A DNA stretch of 64,000 nt, taken from a virus. Shown here piece after piece: positions 9,346 through 19,500 of the stretch (positions are counted from its first letter, which is position 1; every line of letters starts with the position of its first letter). Below the pieces are notes generated by a model, which saw nothing but the letters and a program-made list of their open reading frames with translations, was not told where the DNA came from and ran no database searches. Where the stretch lies: positions 1-64,000 of the IMG/VR virus record IMGVR_UViG_3300042385_000896; one strand, 5' to 3'. Position numbers and translations under genes: made by a program.

Positions 9346-10008
9346 ATGAAAAGAGATATTAGATTAGTTAGTATATTTAATAAACCAATGGTGGTATTTG
9401 ATGGCCCTGAATGTATTTCAGATGACATAGTAAAATACAATAATTTTTGGGAATTTAAGATTGTTAACAAATGGTTACATTTTTTTCCTAAAAACGGTCT
9501 TTATCTGGATATTGGGGCTAACATAGGTAATCACTGCGTACAATTAAAACATTATTTACCAAATATATCTATTTGGGCTTTTGAGCCGTATTTTGAAAAT
9601 TATGAATTACTTAGATTAAACACTAAACAATTGGATAACGTACATTGTTTTTGTTTAGGTGTTGGTAGTTGTAATTCCATGGTACATTTCGACAATGGTC
9701 ATGACTCTAATAGTGGTGTTGTTAAAGTAGTTGAGTATAGTAATAACACTAATTTAGTAATTTCTTTAGATACATTTAATTTACCCGAACCCGTTAAGTT
9801 TATTAAAATTGATGTTGAGGGATTTGAAAAATCTTCGTTTGAAGGAATGGTTAATTTATTAGAAAAAGATAAACCGATGATTTGGTTAGAAGATATTGGT
9901 GGGGACGCGGTCACGTTTTTACTAATGAAAGATTATATCATTGTCGATTCTCAGGAAGAGAGTAGAGATTATTTAATGGTTCACATAACCAACAAACACA
10001 AATATTAA
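9346..10008 (+). CDS. FkbM-family methyltransferase (short form)
   Basis: This 220-residue protein has the SAM site LYLDIGANIGNHCV near residue 52, AFEPYFENYELL as the acidic motif II, and the FkbM signature FIKIDVEGFEKSSFEG near residue 152. It lacks the N-terminal beta-domain of the other FkbM protein in this operon (4728-5681), so the two probably act on different positions or substrates. It lies directly between two paralogous glycosyltransferase-like genes with gaps of 0 and 1 bases. Confidence 0.85.
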   Translation: MKRDIRLVSIFNKPMVVFDGPECISDDIVKYNNFWEFKIVNKWLHFFPKNGLYLDIGANIGNHCVQLKHYLPNISIWAFEPYFENYELLRLNTKQLDNVHCFCLGVGSCNSMVHFDNGHDSNSGVVKVVEYSNNTNLVISLDTFNLPEPVKFIKIDVEGFEKSSFEGMVNLLEKDKPMIWLEDIGGDAVTFLLMKDYIIVDSQEESRDYLMVHITNKHKY

Positions 10009-10009
10009 A

Positions 10010-10999
10010 ATGAAATCAATTTGTTTAGTCGCGTCTCACACACCAACAAAAGAAAAACAAGATGCGTTAAGAAATTTAATTAGAAAATTAAAAAAAGAAA
10101 AAAAGGACATTTTTCTAATAACCCATAGTTTTACCCCATCTGACATTATATCTGATGTTAACTATCATTTTTATGATAGTGAAAACGAATTTGTCGACGA
10201 AGACAATTTAAAAGGATGGGGTCACATTGAACTTTTTGGAAATACCTTGGTAAGTAAAGATGTTATAAAACAATCAACATCAATTTTACCTTGTACTAGA
10301 AATCTATTCTTTGGGATGTTTATTTCTAAAATGTTGGGGTATAATGTATTACATTATATTGAATACGATTCGGAAATAACCGACATTAAAGTTATTGATA
10401 ATAATGACGTTTTACTTAAAGATTATGATTGTGTTTATTATTTAACAAAACGAGGGTTCGACGGGGATTCAGACCATTTATTTGGCCCATACTCAGCATA
10501 TAACCTTAATTCATATACGTATGATGAATTGTTGTGGAATCGAGAAAAAATTTTACACGAGTTTTCAAAAGAAGATAATAATCTTTTAGTTGAGAAGGTA
10601 TCAGAATCTTTATTAATTAATAATAAAAATTTTATATCATTTGATAAGTCAGAATTATTAAACCAAGGGCTAAATGCCGATACCATTAAAAGTAATACAG
10701 ATTCTCCTGTAGTGTTTAAGACATTATTTTATGATGACAATAAACTACATGTGTATTGTAATAATAGTAACCCAAATAAAATTAACGAAAATATTGACAT
10801 TATCATTAACGATAACACCTATTTAAATATTCCTATGATAAAACCAAACACGTTTCATTTTAGAACTATTGGTGAATTAAAGGACATTAAAAAAGTAAAA
10901 TTATATTCAAATAATATATTAATATTTGAATATCAATTAGATGATGATGAAGTTATTGAAAAATTTAAAAAAAATAACAAATTAATTAAAAATAATTAA
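10010..10999 (+). CDS. Divergent glycosyltransferase-like protein with beta accessory domain
   Basis: The N-terminus (SICLVASHTPTKEKQDAL, FLITHSFTPSDIISDVNYHFYD) aligns with the proteins starting at 8368 and with domain two of the protein starting at 5681, making it a third, more divergent paralogue. LHYIEYDSEITDI could be the acidic metal site. Residues about 235-329 are the beta-rich accessory domain seen in its neighbours. No other domain is recognisable. Catalytic activity is less certain than for the two paralogues. Confidence 0.55.
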   Translation: MKSICLVASHTPTKEKQDALRNLIRKLKKEKKDIFLITHSFTPSDIISDVNYHFYDSENEFVDEDNLKGWGHIELFGNTLVSKDVIKQSTSILPCTRNLFFGMFISKMLGYNVLHYIEYDSEITDIKVIDNNDVLLKDYDCVYYLTKRGFDGDSDHLFGPYSAYNLNSYTYDELLWNREKILHEFSKEDNNLLVEKVSESLLINNKNFISFDKSELLNQGLNADTIKSNTDSPVVFKTLFYDDNKLHVYCNNSNPNKINENIDIIINDNTYLNIPMIKPNTFHFRTIGELKDIKKVKLYSNNILIFEYQLDDDEVIEKFKKNNKLIKNN

Positions 11000-11000
11000 T

Positions 11001-13103
11001 ATGAATATAACACAAGTAACACCAGGAATTATTTCCATACCCCCAAATGGATGGGGTGCCGTTGAAAAGATAATTTTTAACTACAATAACCATTTAAACT
11101 CATTAGGTCATATTTCTGATATAAAGTATTTAAATGGGGTTGACATTAACAATACCGATATTGTTCACATTCATATCGCAAATTTAGCTATTGAAGCGTA
11201 TGAACGAGGTATACCTTACATTTTTTCATTACACGACCATCATGTTGTGTATAATGGTAAAGATTCATTTAACTATCAACAAAATTTAGAAGCAATCCAA
11301 AAGTCTGTTATTTCATTTTGTCATGCGGAGTTCTTAGTGGATTACTTTAGTGAGACTGATAAATTATTTTATTTATCTCACGGAGTTGATACTAAATTCT
11401 TTAAAGTAGACCAACCTTATCGAACGGAACATAAATTATTGTGTTTAGCGAACAACGGTATTGGAGGAGACTCGTCTTACGATAGAAAAGGATTTAGATA
11501 TGCTATTGAAGCGGCTAAGTCATTGGGGTTACCAATAACAATTGCTGGCCCTGAAAATAACCATAACTTTTTTGAACACCACAAAGACTTATTAGAATAT
11601 GATAAGTTAACACTATTATTAACAAATCCAAATGAGGATGAGATATTAGAATTATACAAATCGCATTCAATTTTTCTACACCCATCTTGTTTAGAGGCGG
11701 GTCATCCTAATTTAACATTACTTGAAGCAATTTCTTGTGGAATACCAATTGTTGGTACTTATAGTGGTACCCAAAAAATTAAAGGTATGATTGTTTGTGA
11801 ACTTAACACTAATTCTGTCATAAACGGAATACAAGATATTATTAATAATTATAATTTTTATGTGTCCCAAACACTGAAGAATAGAGAAAAATTTGATTGG
11901 TTGGTAATTTGTGAGCGTATGTTAAAAATGTATGAAGTAACTAAATTAATTAAAAAAGAATATAACTCAAATGATACAAAAGAATTATTAGTTGATAATA
12001 TTGAAAATACAGAAAAATTTGTACCTGTTGTTGAAGAAGATATTGATTGTGTTATACATTTCGTCAATAATCCTTTTTTAGAAATTAAAGGTTCTGGCGT
12101 AAAGTCATACAAAGTACAATTTTATGATAAAGAAAATTTATACTACTCAACCGAGTTAAAACCAAATATGTGGACTAAACTATCTAGACAGTATTATACT
12201 GATTGGGATGTTAAAGTTCTTGATGGTGAGGAATTAATTTATGAATATAAACCAAATTTTATTAACAAAAGAGTATTCATTTCATTCGATTCTCGTTCTC
12301 TTGGGGATAGTATTGCTTGGATACCATATGTTTTAGAATTTAAGAAGAAACACAATTGTCATGTTATTGTTTCAACATTTTGGAATAAGTTATTTGAAAA
12401 ATCTTACTCTGAGATTGAGTTTGTTTCACCAGGAAGTACGGTTCATGATTTAATTGGTATGTATACAATTGGGTGGTTCTATGATACAAATAAAGAACCC
12501 GAATTACCAAATACAATCCCATTACAAAAAGCAATAACAAATATTATTGGTTTAGAGTTTAACGAAATTAAACCAAACATTGATTTTATTCCATCAGAAC
12601 GACCATTTACGGAAAAGTATATTACGATTGCAAATGAATCAACCGCGGGAGTTAAGTATTGGAATAATCCTAATGGGTGGAGGGAACTAATTGATTACTT
12701 AGTATCTAAAGGATATAGGGTCATTAATGTATCTAAAGAAAGTGACCGAATGGATGGTGTGACAAAACTAAAGGACACGTCAATTGAGAACACAATGAAT
12801 TGTATTCATCATAGTGAGTTCTTTATTGGTTTATCAAGTGGATTATCTTGGTTGACATGGGCATTAGGAAAACATGTTGTTATGATTTCTAACTTTACCG
12901 AACCTGACCATGAGTTTACTTCTAATTGCACAAGAATCACTAACCCATCAGTTTGTAACGGGTGTTGGAATAATCCAATGTTTAAATTTGATAAGGGTGA
13001 TTGGAATTGGTGTCCTGAACATAAAGGAACAGAAAGACAGTTTGAATGCCATAAATCGATAACCTCTCAAATGGTTATTGACAGAATACAACATTTATTA
13101 TAA
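11001..13103 (+). CDS. Bifunctional glycosyltransferase: GT4 domain fused to a TibC/BAHT-type O-heptosyltransferase domain
   Basis: Residues 1 to about 315 are a GT4 domain (PPNGWGAVEKIIFNYNNHL at the start, HPSCLEAGHPNLTLLEAISC as the E-x7-E region). Residues about 345-425 are a beta-domain (IHFVNNPFLEIKGSG, NMWTKLSRQYYTDWDVKV) of the type preceding autotransporter strand-loop-strand O-heptosyltransferases. Residues about 427-700 are the GT9-like catalytic domain: SLGDSIAWIPYVLEF, STFWN, KYWNNPNGWRELIDYL, FIGLSSGLSWLTWALGK. The tail has the TibC-type metal finger with Cys near 652, 655, 671 and 683 (CNGC, WNWCPEHKGTERQFEC). TibC-family enzymes O-heptosylate Ser in repeat regions of bacterial autotransporters. 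Here the obvious Ser/Thr-rich acceptors are the neighbouring giant fibres; this link is inferred. Confidence 0.85.
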   Translation: MNITQVTPGIISIPPNGWGAVEKIIFNYNNHLNSLGHISDIKYLNGVDINNTDIVHIHIANLAIEAYERGIPYIFSLHDHHVVYNGKDSFNYQQNLEAIQKSVISFCHAEFLVDYFSETDKLFYLSHGVDTKFFKVDQPYRTEHKLLCLANNGIGGDSSYDRKGFRYAIEAAKSLGLPITIAGPENNHNFFEHHKDLLEYDKLTLLLTNPNEDEILELYKSHSIFLHPSCLEAGHPNLTLLEAISCGIPIVGTYSGTQKIKGMIVCELNTNSVINGIQDIINNYNFYVSQTLKNREKFDWLVICERMLKMYEVTKLIKKEYNSNDTKELLVDNIENTEKFVPVVEEDIDCVIHFVNNPFLEIKGSGVKSYKVQFYDKENLYYSTELKPNMWTKLSRQYYTDWDVKVLDGEELIYEYKPNFINKRVFISFDSRSLGDSIAWIPYVLEFKKKHNCHVIVSTFWNKLFEKSYSEIEFVSPGSTVHDLIGMYTIGWFYDTNKEPELPNTIPLQKAITNIIGLEFNEIKPNIDFIPSERPFTEKYITIANESTAGVKYWNNPNGWRELIDYLVSKGYRVINVSKESDRMDGVTKLKDTSIENTMNCIHHSEFFIGLSSGLSWLTWALGKHVVMISNFTEPDHEFTSNCTRITNPSVCNGCWNNPMFKFDKGDWNWCPEHKGTERQFECHKSITSQMVIDRIQHLL

Positions 13104-13474
13104 TGAATATAGAAGTTTCAATTGGGGAAATAGTTGACAAATTAACTATCCTAAGAATTAAAAAAAATAATATAACAGATAAAGGTAAACTTTTTAATGT
13201 TATTACAGAATACGATTATCTATATGATGTTGTATTTAATCAATTAAAAATTGAATCAGATGATTTTTATAATCTATTATTGGTTAATGAACGTCTTTGG
13301 GATATTGAAGACCTTATTAGAGATAAAGAAAGAGATAAGGTATTTGACACCGAATTCATAGAATTAGCTCGGTCCGTTTATGTAACAAACGATAAACGAG
13401 CAGAATTAAAGAAAGAGATTAATTTAAAATATGGGTCTCTTTTTGTTGAAGAGAAGTCATACAAGGAATATTAA
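13103..13474 (+). CDS. DUF6165-like protein
   Basis: This 123-residue, highly charged, mostly helical protein has the motifs VSIGEIVDKLTILRIK, WDIEDLIRDKER and FIELARSVYVTNDKRAELKK, which match the small family DUF6165. Members are commonly located beside glycosyltransferases and have no known activity. It overlaps the preceding heptosyltransferase-type gene by 1 base and is the last gene of the operon, followed at once by a terminator. A regulatory or complex-forming role with the glycosyltransferases is a guess. Confidence 0.75.
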   Translation: MNIEVSIGEIVDKLTILRIKKNNITDKGKLFNVITEYDYLYDVVFNQLKIESDDFYNLLLVNERLWDIEDLIRDKERDKVFDTEFIELARSVYVTNDKRAELKKEINLKYGSLFVEEKSYKEY

Positions 13475-13502
13475 AAAAGGGAGTCAAACGACTCCCTTTT
13501 TT
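13473..13502. terminator. Bidirectional intrinsic terminator between convergent genes
   Basis: A perfect hairpin (GGGAGTC, loop AAAC, GACTCCC) is flanked by A6 on the left and T6 on the right, so it can terminate both the glycosyltransferase operon and the giant fibre gene. Confidence 0.9.
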
Positions 13503-13505
13503 ATT

Positions 13506-16500
13506 TTAATATAGTATTGAGAGTGTCCAAGTAAATCGAACTTTATTTGGGGTAGCTAGACGACTACTAATACCAACAATAAACATACCGTCACATTGAG
13601 ATATTGGGTCATAATATGTAACTTGTGACCCAATACATACGGACTTGGTATTTGGATTATAATTATATACATCTTCGAAAATTATAGTAGGTTGTGACAC
13701 CCCAATCTGACTTAACTCTGAACATTTAACCCACGATACACTCACACCCACCTGGTCAGCACCTACTGCGGTATCGCAAAATACATGACCACAAAGATTT
13801 ATTTTAAATGGTGGTACCGACGTATCGTATAGATTAGGAATTGCACAAGAACCATTCTGAGTGGGGAATGGAGTCCCAACACCACTAACTATTGGACTTA
13901 AGACAGTCCATTCACATCCATTCCATCCGCAAGCCGAGTCTCCAATACGATAATTGTCGAGAGATTCATTCACTTGAAAGTCACCAATGGTTGCTGAAGT
14001 TGAAGCAATTACATATATCTTTGAGCAGTCAATTCCAACGGTAATTGCTCCACCACCATCATCAACCGCCGTTATACAAGTACCCGCAAAATTTAAACTA
14101 ACCGCACTTGATGTTACTAAAGTACCCTCATCGTAAATCGCAATGGAACCACCACCACCACCTGATGTACCTGAAGTTCCTGCAACACCCGTCAATCCGC
14201 TTGAACCTGAACTTCCTGATGAACCTGAACTTCCTGAACTACCTGAGCTACCCGAAGAACCTGATGTTCCACTTGTTCCTGATGTTCCTGAAGAACCTGA
14301 AGTACCTCTAGTACCTGATGTTCCTGAACTTCCTGAAGAACCGCTACTTCCTGAACTTCCTGATGAACCACTTGTTCCTGACGTTCCGCTAGTTCCTGAT
14401 GAACCTGAAGTACCTCTAGTACCCGATGTTCCACTTGAACCTGAAGTTCCGTTTGTTCCCGATTTACCATTATAAACCCATGAAATTGTACATACATCAC
14501 CACTGGTTAACACACCACTTCCAACTAAACTTGAAGAAAAGTTAATATCAAACCATGTAGTGTTATCAACTATGGTTGTTATCTCATAAATTGCAATATT
14601 AGAATTATCCCCTAATTTAGTTACTTGGAAAAATACTTTATTACCTAATCCAACAACTAACGCAAGAGCTTTAAACCAATTTGTATAATTAGTCCCAGCA
14701 TAGTCTAATACATTAATTGTCAAATTGTTATATAACCCTTGAGTTGCATTACTTGTCGCGAAACGTGTTGCTAATGGGTCCAACCCAACCCCAACTCCTT
14801 TATATTCCCATCTACCTGAGTTTGACCCATCATTTGCGGTAATACCACTTGTTCCTGACGAACCTGAAGTACCTGAAGTACCTGACGAACCTGAAGTACC
14901 TCTAGTACCCGATGTTCCACTTGAACCTGAAGAACCACTACTTCCTGAACTTCCTGATGAACCTGAATTTCCGCTAGTACCACTTGAACCTGATGAACCT
15001 GATGAACCTGATGAACCTGATGAACCTGATGAACCTGATACTCCACTTGTTCCTGAAGACCCTGATGAGCCGCTACTTCCTGATGAGCCCGATGAACCTG
15101 ATGTTCCACTTGTTCCTGATGTTCCTGAAGAACCTGAAGTACCTCTAGTACCTGATGTTCCTGAACTTCCTGAAGAACCTGAACTACCTGATGTACCGCT
15201 ACTTCCTGAACTACCTGATGTACCACTACTTCCTGAACTACCTGAAGAACCACTTGAACCTGAACTTCCTGATGAACCTGAATTTCCGCTAGTACCACTT
15301 GAACCTGAACTTCCTGATGAACCTGAACTTCCTGAAGTTCCGCTAGTACCGCTTGACCCTGAATTTCCTGATGTCCCACTTGTTCCTGAAACGCCCGATG
15401 CTCCTGAAACTCCTGACGTACCCGCAGTTCCTGACGAACCACTTGAACCTGAACTACCTGAAGAACCACTTGAACCTGACGTTCCTGATGAACCTGAACT
15501 ACCTGATGTTCCGCTAGTTCCTGAAGAACCGCTTGAACCTGAACTTCCTGACGTTCCACTTGTACCTGATGTTCCTGAAGAACCTGAAGTACCTCTAGTA
15601 CCCGATGTTCCACTTGAACCTGAACTTCCTGAACTACCACTTGAACCCGATGTTCCACTTGTTCCTGATGAACCTGAACTTCCACTTGAACCTGATGAAC
15701 CTGAACTACCACTTGAACCTGAAATTCCACTAGTTCCTGAACTACCGCTACTTCCACTTGAACCTGAACTACCTGAAGAACCACTTGTACCTGAACTTCC
15801 TGAAGAACCGCTAACACCTGAAGTTCCTGAAGAACCACTTGACCCTGAAGAACCACTTGTACCTGAAGTTCCTGAAGAACCGCTTGAACCTGAACTTCCT
15901 GAAGAACCACTTGAACCTGAACTTCCCGAAGAACCGCTTGAACCACTTGTTCCTGATGTTCCGCTAGTTCCTGATGAACCTGAAGTACCTCTAGTTCCCG
16001 ATGTTCCACTTGTCCCTGATTTACCACTTCCAACCCAATTTATACAATGATTATAATTGTTTGTCCATGAACTAACACCTCCACTATTAACCGCCACAGA
16101 CACTGTGTAAACATTGCCCGCTAATGAAACTGAGTTTACGGTATATATCCCAACCAATCCTGTTTCAACTTCAACAACTGTTATATAAGCACTACCCGCA
16201 CCATTTGCAGTTACGTAGTTTTGTAACCCTGTCCACCAAGCCGATGTATCAACACTAGGATTATATGATGTTTTATTTACGTATATTGTGTTTAAACTAT
16301 TAATAACGTTTACAGGTCCGTAAGAAATACGAGTTGATGCTGGTATAGTTGTATTCGAAGTATCTGATAACCATGTGATACATGATGAAGCTCCATTAAC
16401 CCCACTCGTACCCGCAGTTCCTGAAGAACCTGAAGTACCTCTAGTACCTGATGTTCCGCTTGAACCTGAACTTCCTGAACTACCTGAAGAACCTGATGTT

Positions 16501-19500
16501 CCGCTAGTTCCTGATGAACCTGAACTACCTGAAGAACCACTAACACCTGAGCTTCCTGATGAACCACTTGACCCTGAAGAACCACTTGTACCTGAACTTC
16601 CTGAAGAACCGCTAACACCTGAAGTTCCTGATGAGCCTGAACTTCCTGATGAACCTGAGCTTCCTGAAGAACCACTACTTCCTGATGTTCCGCTAGTTCC
16701 TGAAGAACCTGATGTTCCGCTAGTTCCTGATGAACCTGAAGTACCTCTAGTACCCGATGTCCCACTTGAACCCGAAGAACCTGAACTACCACTACTACCC
16801 GAAGAACCTGACGTTCCACTTGTTCCTGATGAACCGCTACTACCACTTGACCCTGAACTACCTGATGTTCCCGCAGTTCCTGAAGAACCGCTTGAACCTG
16901 AACTACCACTTGAACCTGACGTTCCGCTAGTTCCCGCAGTCCCACTTAAACCTGAAGTCCCACTTGTTCCTGAACTACCTGACGTACCTCTAGTACCTGA
17001 AGTTCCACTAGAACCTGAAGAACCACTACTACCAGATGAACCTGATGTTCCTGATGTTCCACTTATCCCCGAACTACCGCTAGAACCCGAACTACCACTC
17101 GAACCTGATGTACCTGAAGTTCCACTAGAACCTGAACTTCCTGAAGAACCTGAAGAACCACTTGAACCTGATGACCCGCTACTTCCTGATGTACCAGCAG
17201 TCCCTGAAGTACCACTTACACCACTTGAACCTGAACTTCCTGAAGAACCACTACTTCCTGATGTTCCGCTAGTACCTGATGTTCCGCTAGTACCTGATGT
17301 ACCGCTCACACCACTAGTACCACTTGACCCCGAAGTACCTCTTGTACCTGAAGTTCCTGAACTACCGCTAGAACCACTTGACCCTGACGTACCTGATGAA
17401 CCACTACTACCACTTGAACCCGAAGAACCACTAGTTCCTGAACTACCTGATGTTCCCGCAGTTCCTGATGAACCGCTACTGCCGCTTGACCCTGAACTAC
17501 CTGATGTTCCCGCAGTTCCTGATGAACCACTTGAACCTGAAGAACCGCTTGAGCCTGACGTTCCGCTAGTACCTGATGTTCCACTTAAACCTGAAGTCCC
17601 ACTTGTTCCTGAACTACCTGACGTACCTCTAGTACCTGAAGTTCCACTAGAACCTGAAGAACCACTTGTTCCCGAAGAACCTGAAGAACCACTACTACCA
17701 GATGAACCTGATGTTCCTGAACTTCCTGAAGACCCACTTGAACCTGAACTTCCTGATGAACCTGATGTTCCACTTGTACCTGACAAACCTGACGAACCAC
17801 TACTACCTGAAGAACCTGACGTTCCGCTAGTTCCTGATGAACCGCTACTACCGCTTGAACCTGAACTACCACTAGACCCACTTGTTCCACTTGTACCTGA
17901 AGAACCACTTGACCCTGAAGTTCCGCTAGTTCCTGCAGTCCCATTTAATCCTGAAGTTCCACTTGTTCCTGAAGAACCTGAAGTACCTCTAGTTCCTGAT
18001 GTACCCGAACTTCCTGAAGAACCGCTACTACCACTAGTACCTGATGAACCGCTACTACCACTTGACCCCGAACTACCTGATGTTCCTGAAGAGCCACTAC
18101 TCCCACTCGAACCTGAACTTCCTGAAGAGCCCGATGTTCCGCTAGTTCCTGATGTACCACTTACCCCCGAACTTCCACTTGAACCTGAACTACCTGAAGA
18201 ACCACTACTACCTGATGTTCCGCTAGTGCCTGAAGTACCACTTAATCCTGATGTTCCTGAAGAACCACTACTACCACTTGAACCTGACGTTCCGCTAGTT
18301 CCACTTGTTCCCGAAGAACCTGACGTACCTCTTGTTCCTGAAGTTCCACTACTACCACTAGAACCTGAACTACCTGATGAACCGCTTGTCCCTGAAGTAC
18401 CACTTGAGCCTGACGACCCGCTACTACCGCTTGAACCTGAACTACCACTTGAACCTGAACTTCCTGATGAACCACTTGTTCCCGCAGTCCCACTTGAGCC
18501 AGATGTACCTGACGAACCACTACTTCCACTAGAACCTGAAGTTCCACTTGTACCTGATGAACCACTTGTTCCACTTGTACCTGAAGACCCTGACGTACCT
18601 CTAGTTCCTGATGTTCCTGATGAACCACTACTTCCACTTGAACCTGAACTACCTGACGAACCACTTGAACCTGAGGTTCCTGATGAACCACTTGAACCTG
18701 AAGTACCGCTAGTTCCTGATGAACCACTTGTTCCACTTGAGCCTGAACTACCCGAAGAACCTGATGACCCTGAACTTCCTGACGTACCTGATGTACCACT
18801 CGAACCTGATGTTCCACTAGTTCCTGACGTACCGCTTACTCCCGAACTTCCACTTGAACCTGAAGAACCACTAGACCCTGAACTACCTGACGAACCGCTT
18901 GTTCCCGCAGTTCCACTTGAGCCAGATGTACCCGCAGTTCCTGATGAACCCGAACTACCACTACTCCCACTTGAACCTGAAGACCCACTTGTTCCACTTG
19001 TTCCTGATGAACCACTACTACCACTTGAGCCTGATGTTCCGCTAGTTCCTGATGTTCCGCTAGTTCCACTTGTCCCTGAAGAACCTGACGTACCTCTTGT
19101 TCCTGAAGTACCTGAAGAACCACTACTACCGCTTGAACCTGATGTACCGCTTGAACCTGATGTACCCGAAGAACCGCTAGAACCTGATGTTCCACTTGTA
19201 CCTGCAGTCCCTGAACTTCCACTACTTCCTGACGAACCGCTAGAACCTGATGTTCCACTTGTACCAGCACTACCTGATGTACCCGCAGTCCCTGAACTTC
19301 CACTACTTCCTGATGAACCACTAGAACCTGATGTTCCGCTTGAACCTGAACTACCTGAAGAACCACTTGAACCTGATGTTCCGCTAGTTCCTGATGAACC
19401 GCTTGAACCTGAACTACCTGATGTACCTGAAGTTCCGCTAGTCCCCGAAGAACCTGATGAACCCGAACTTCCGCTTGTACCCGATGTTCCTGAAGAACCA

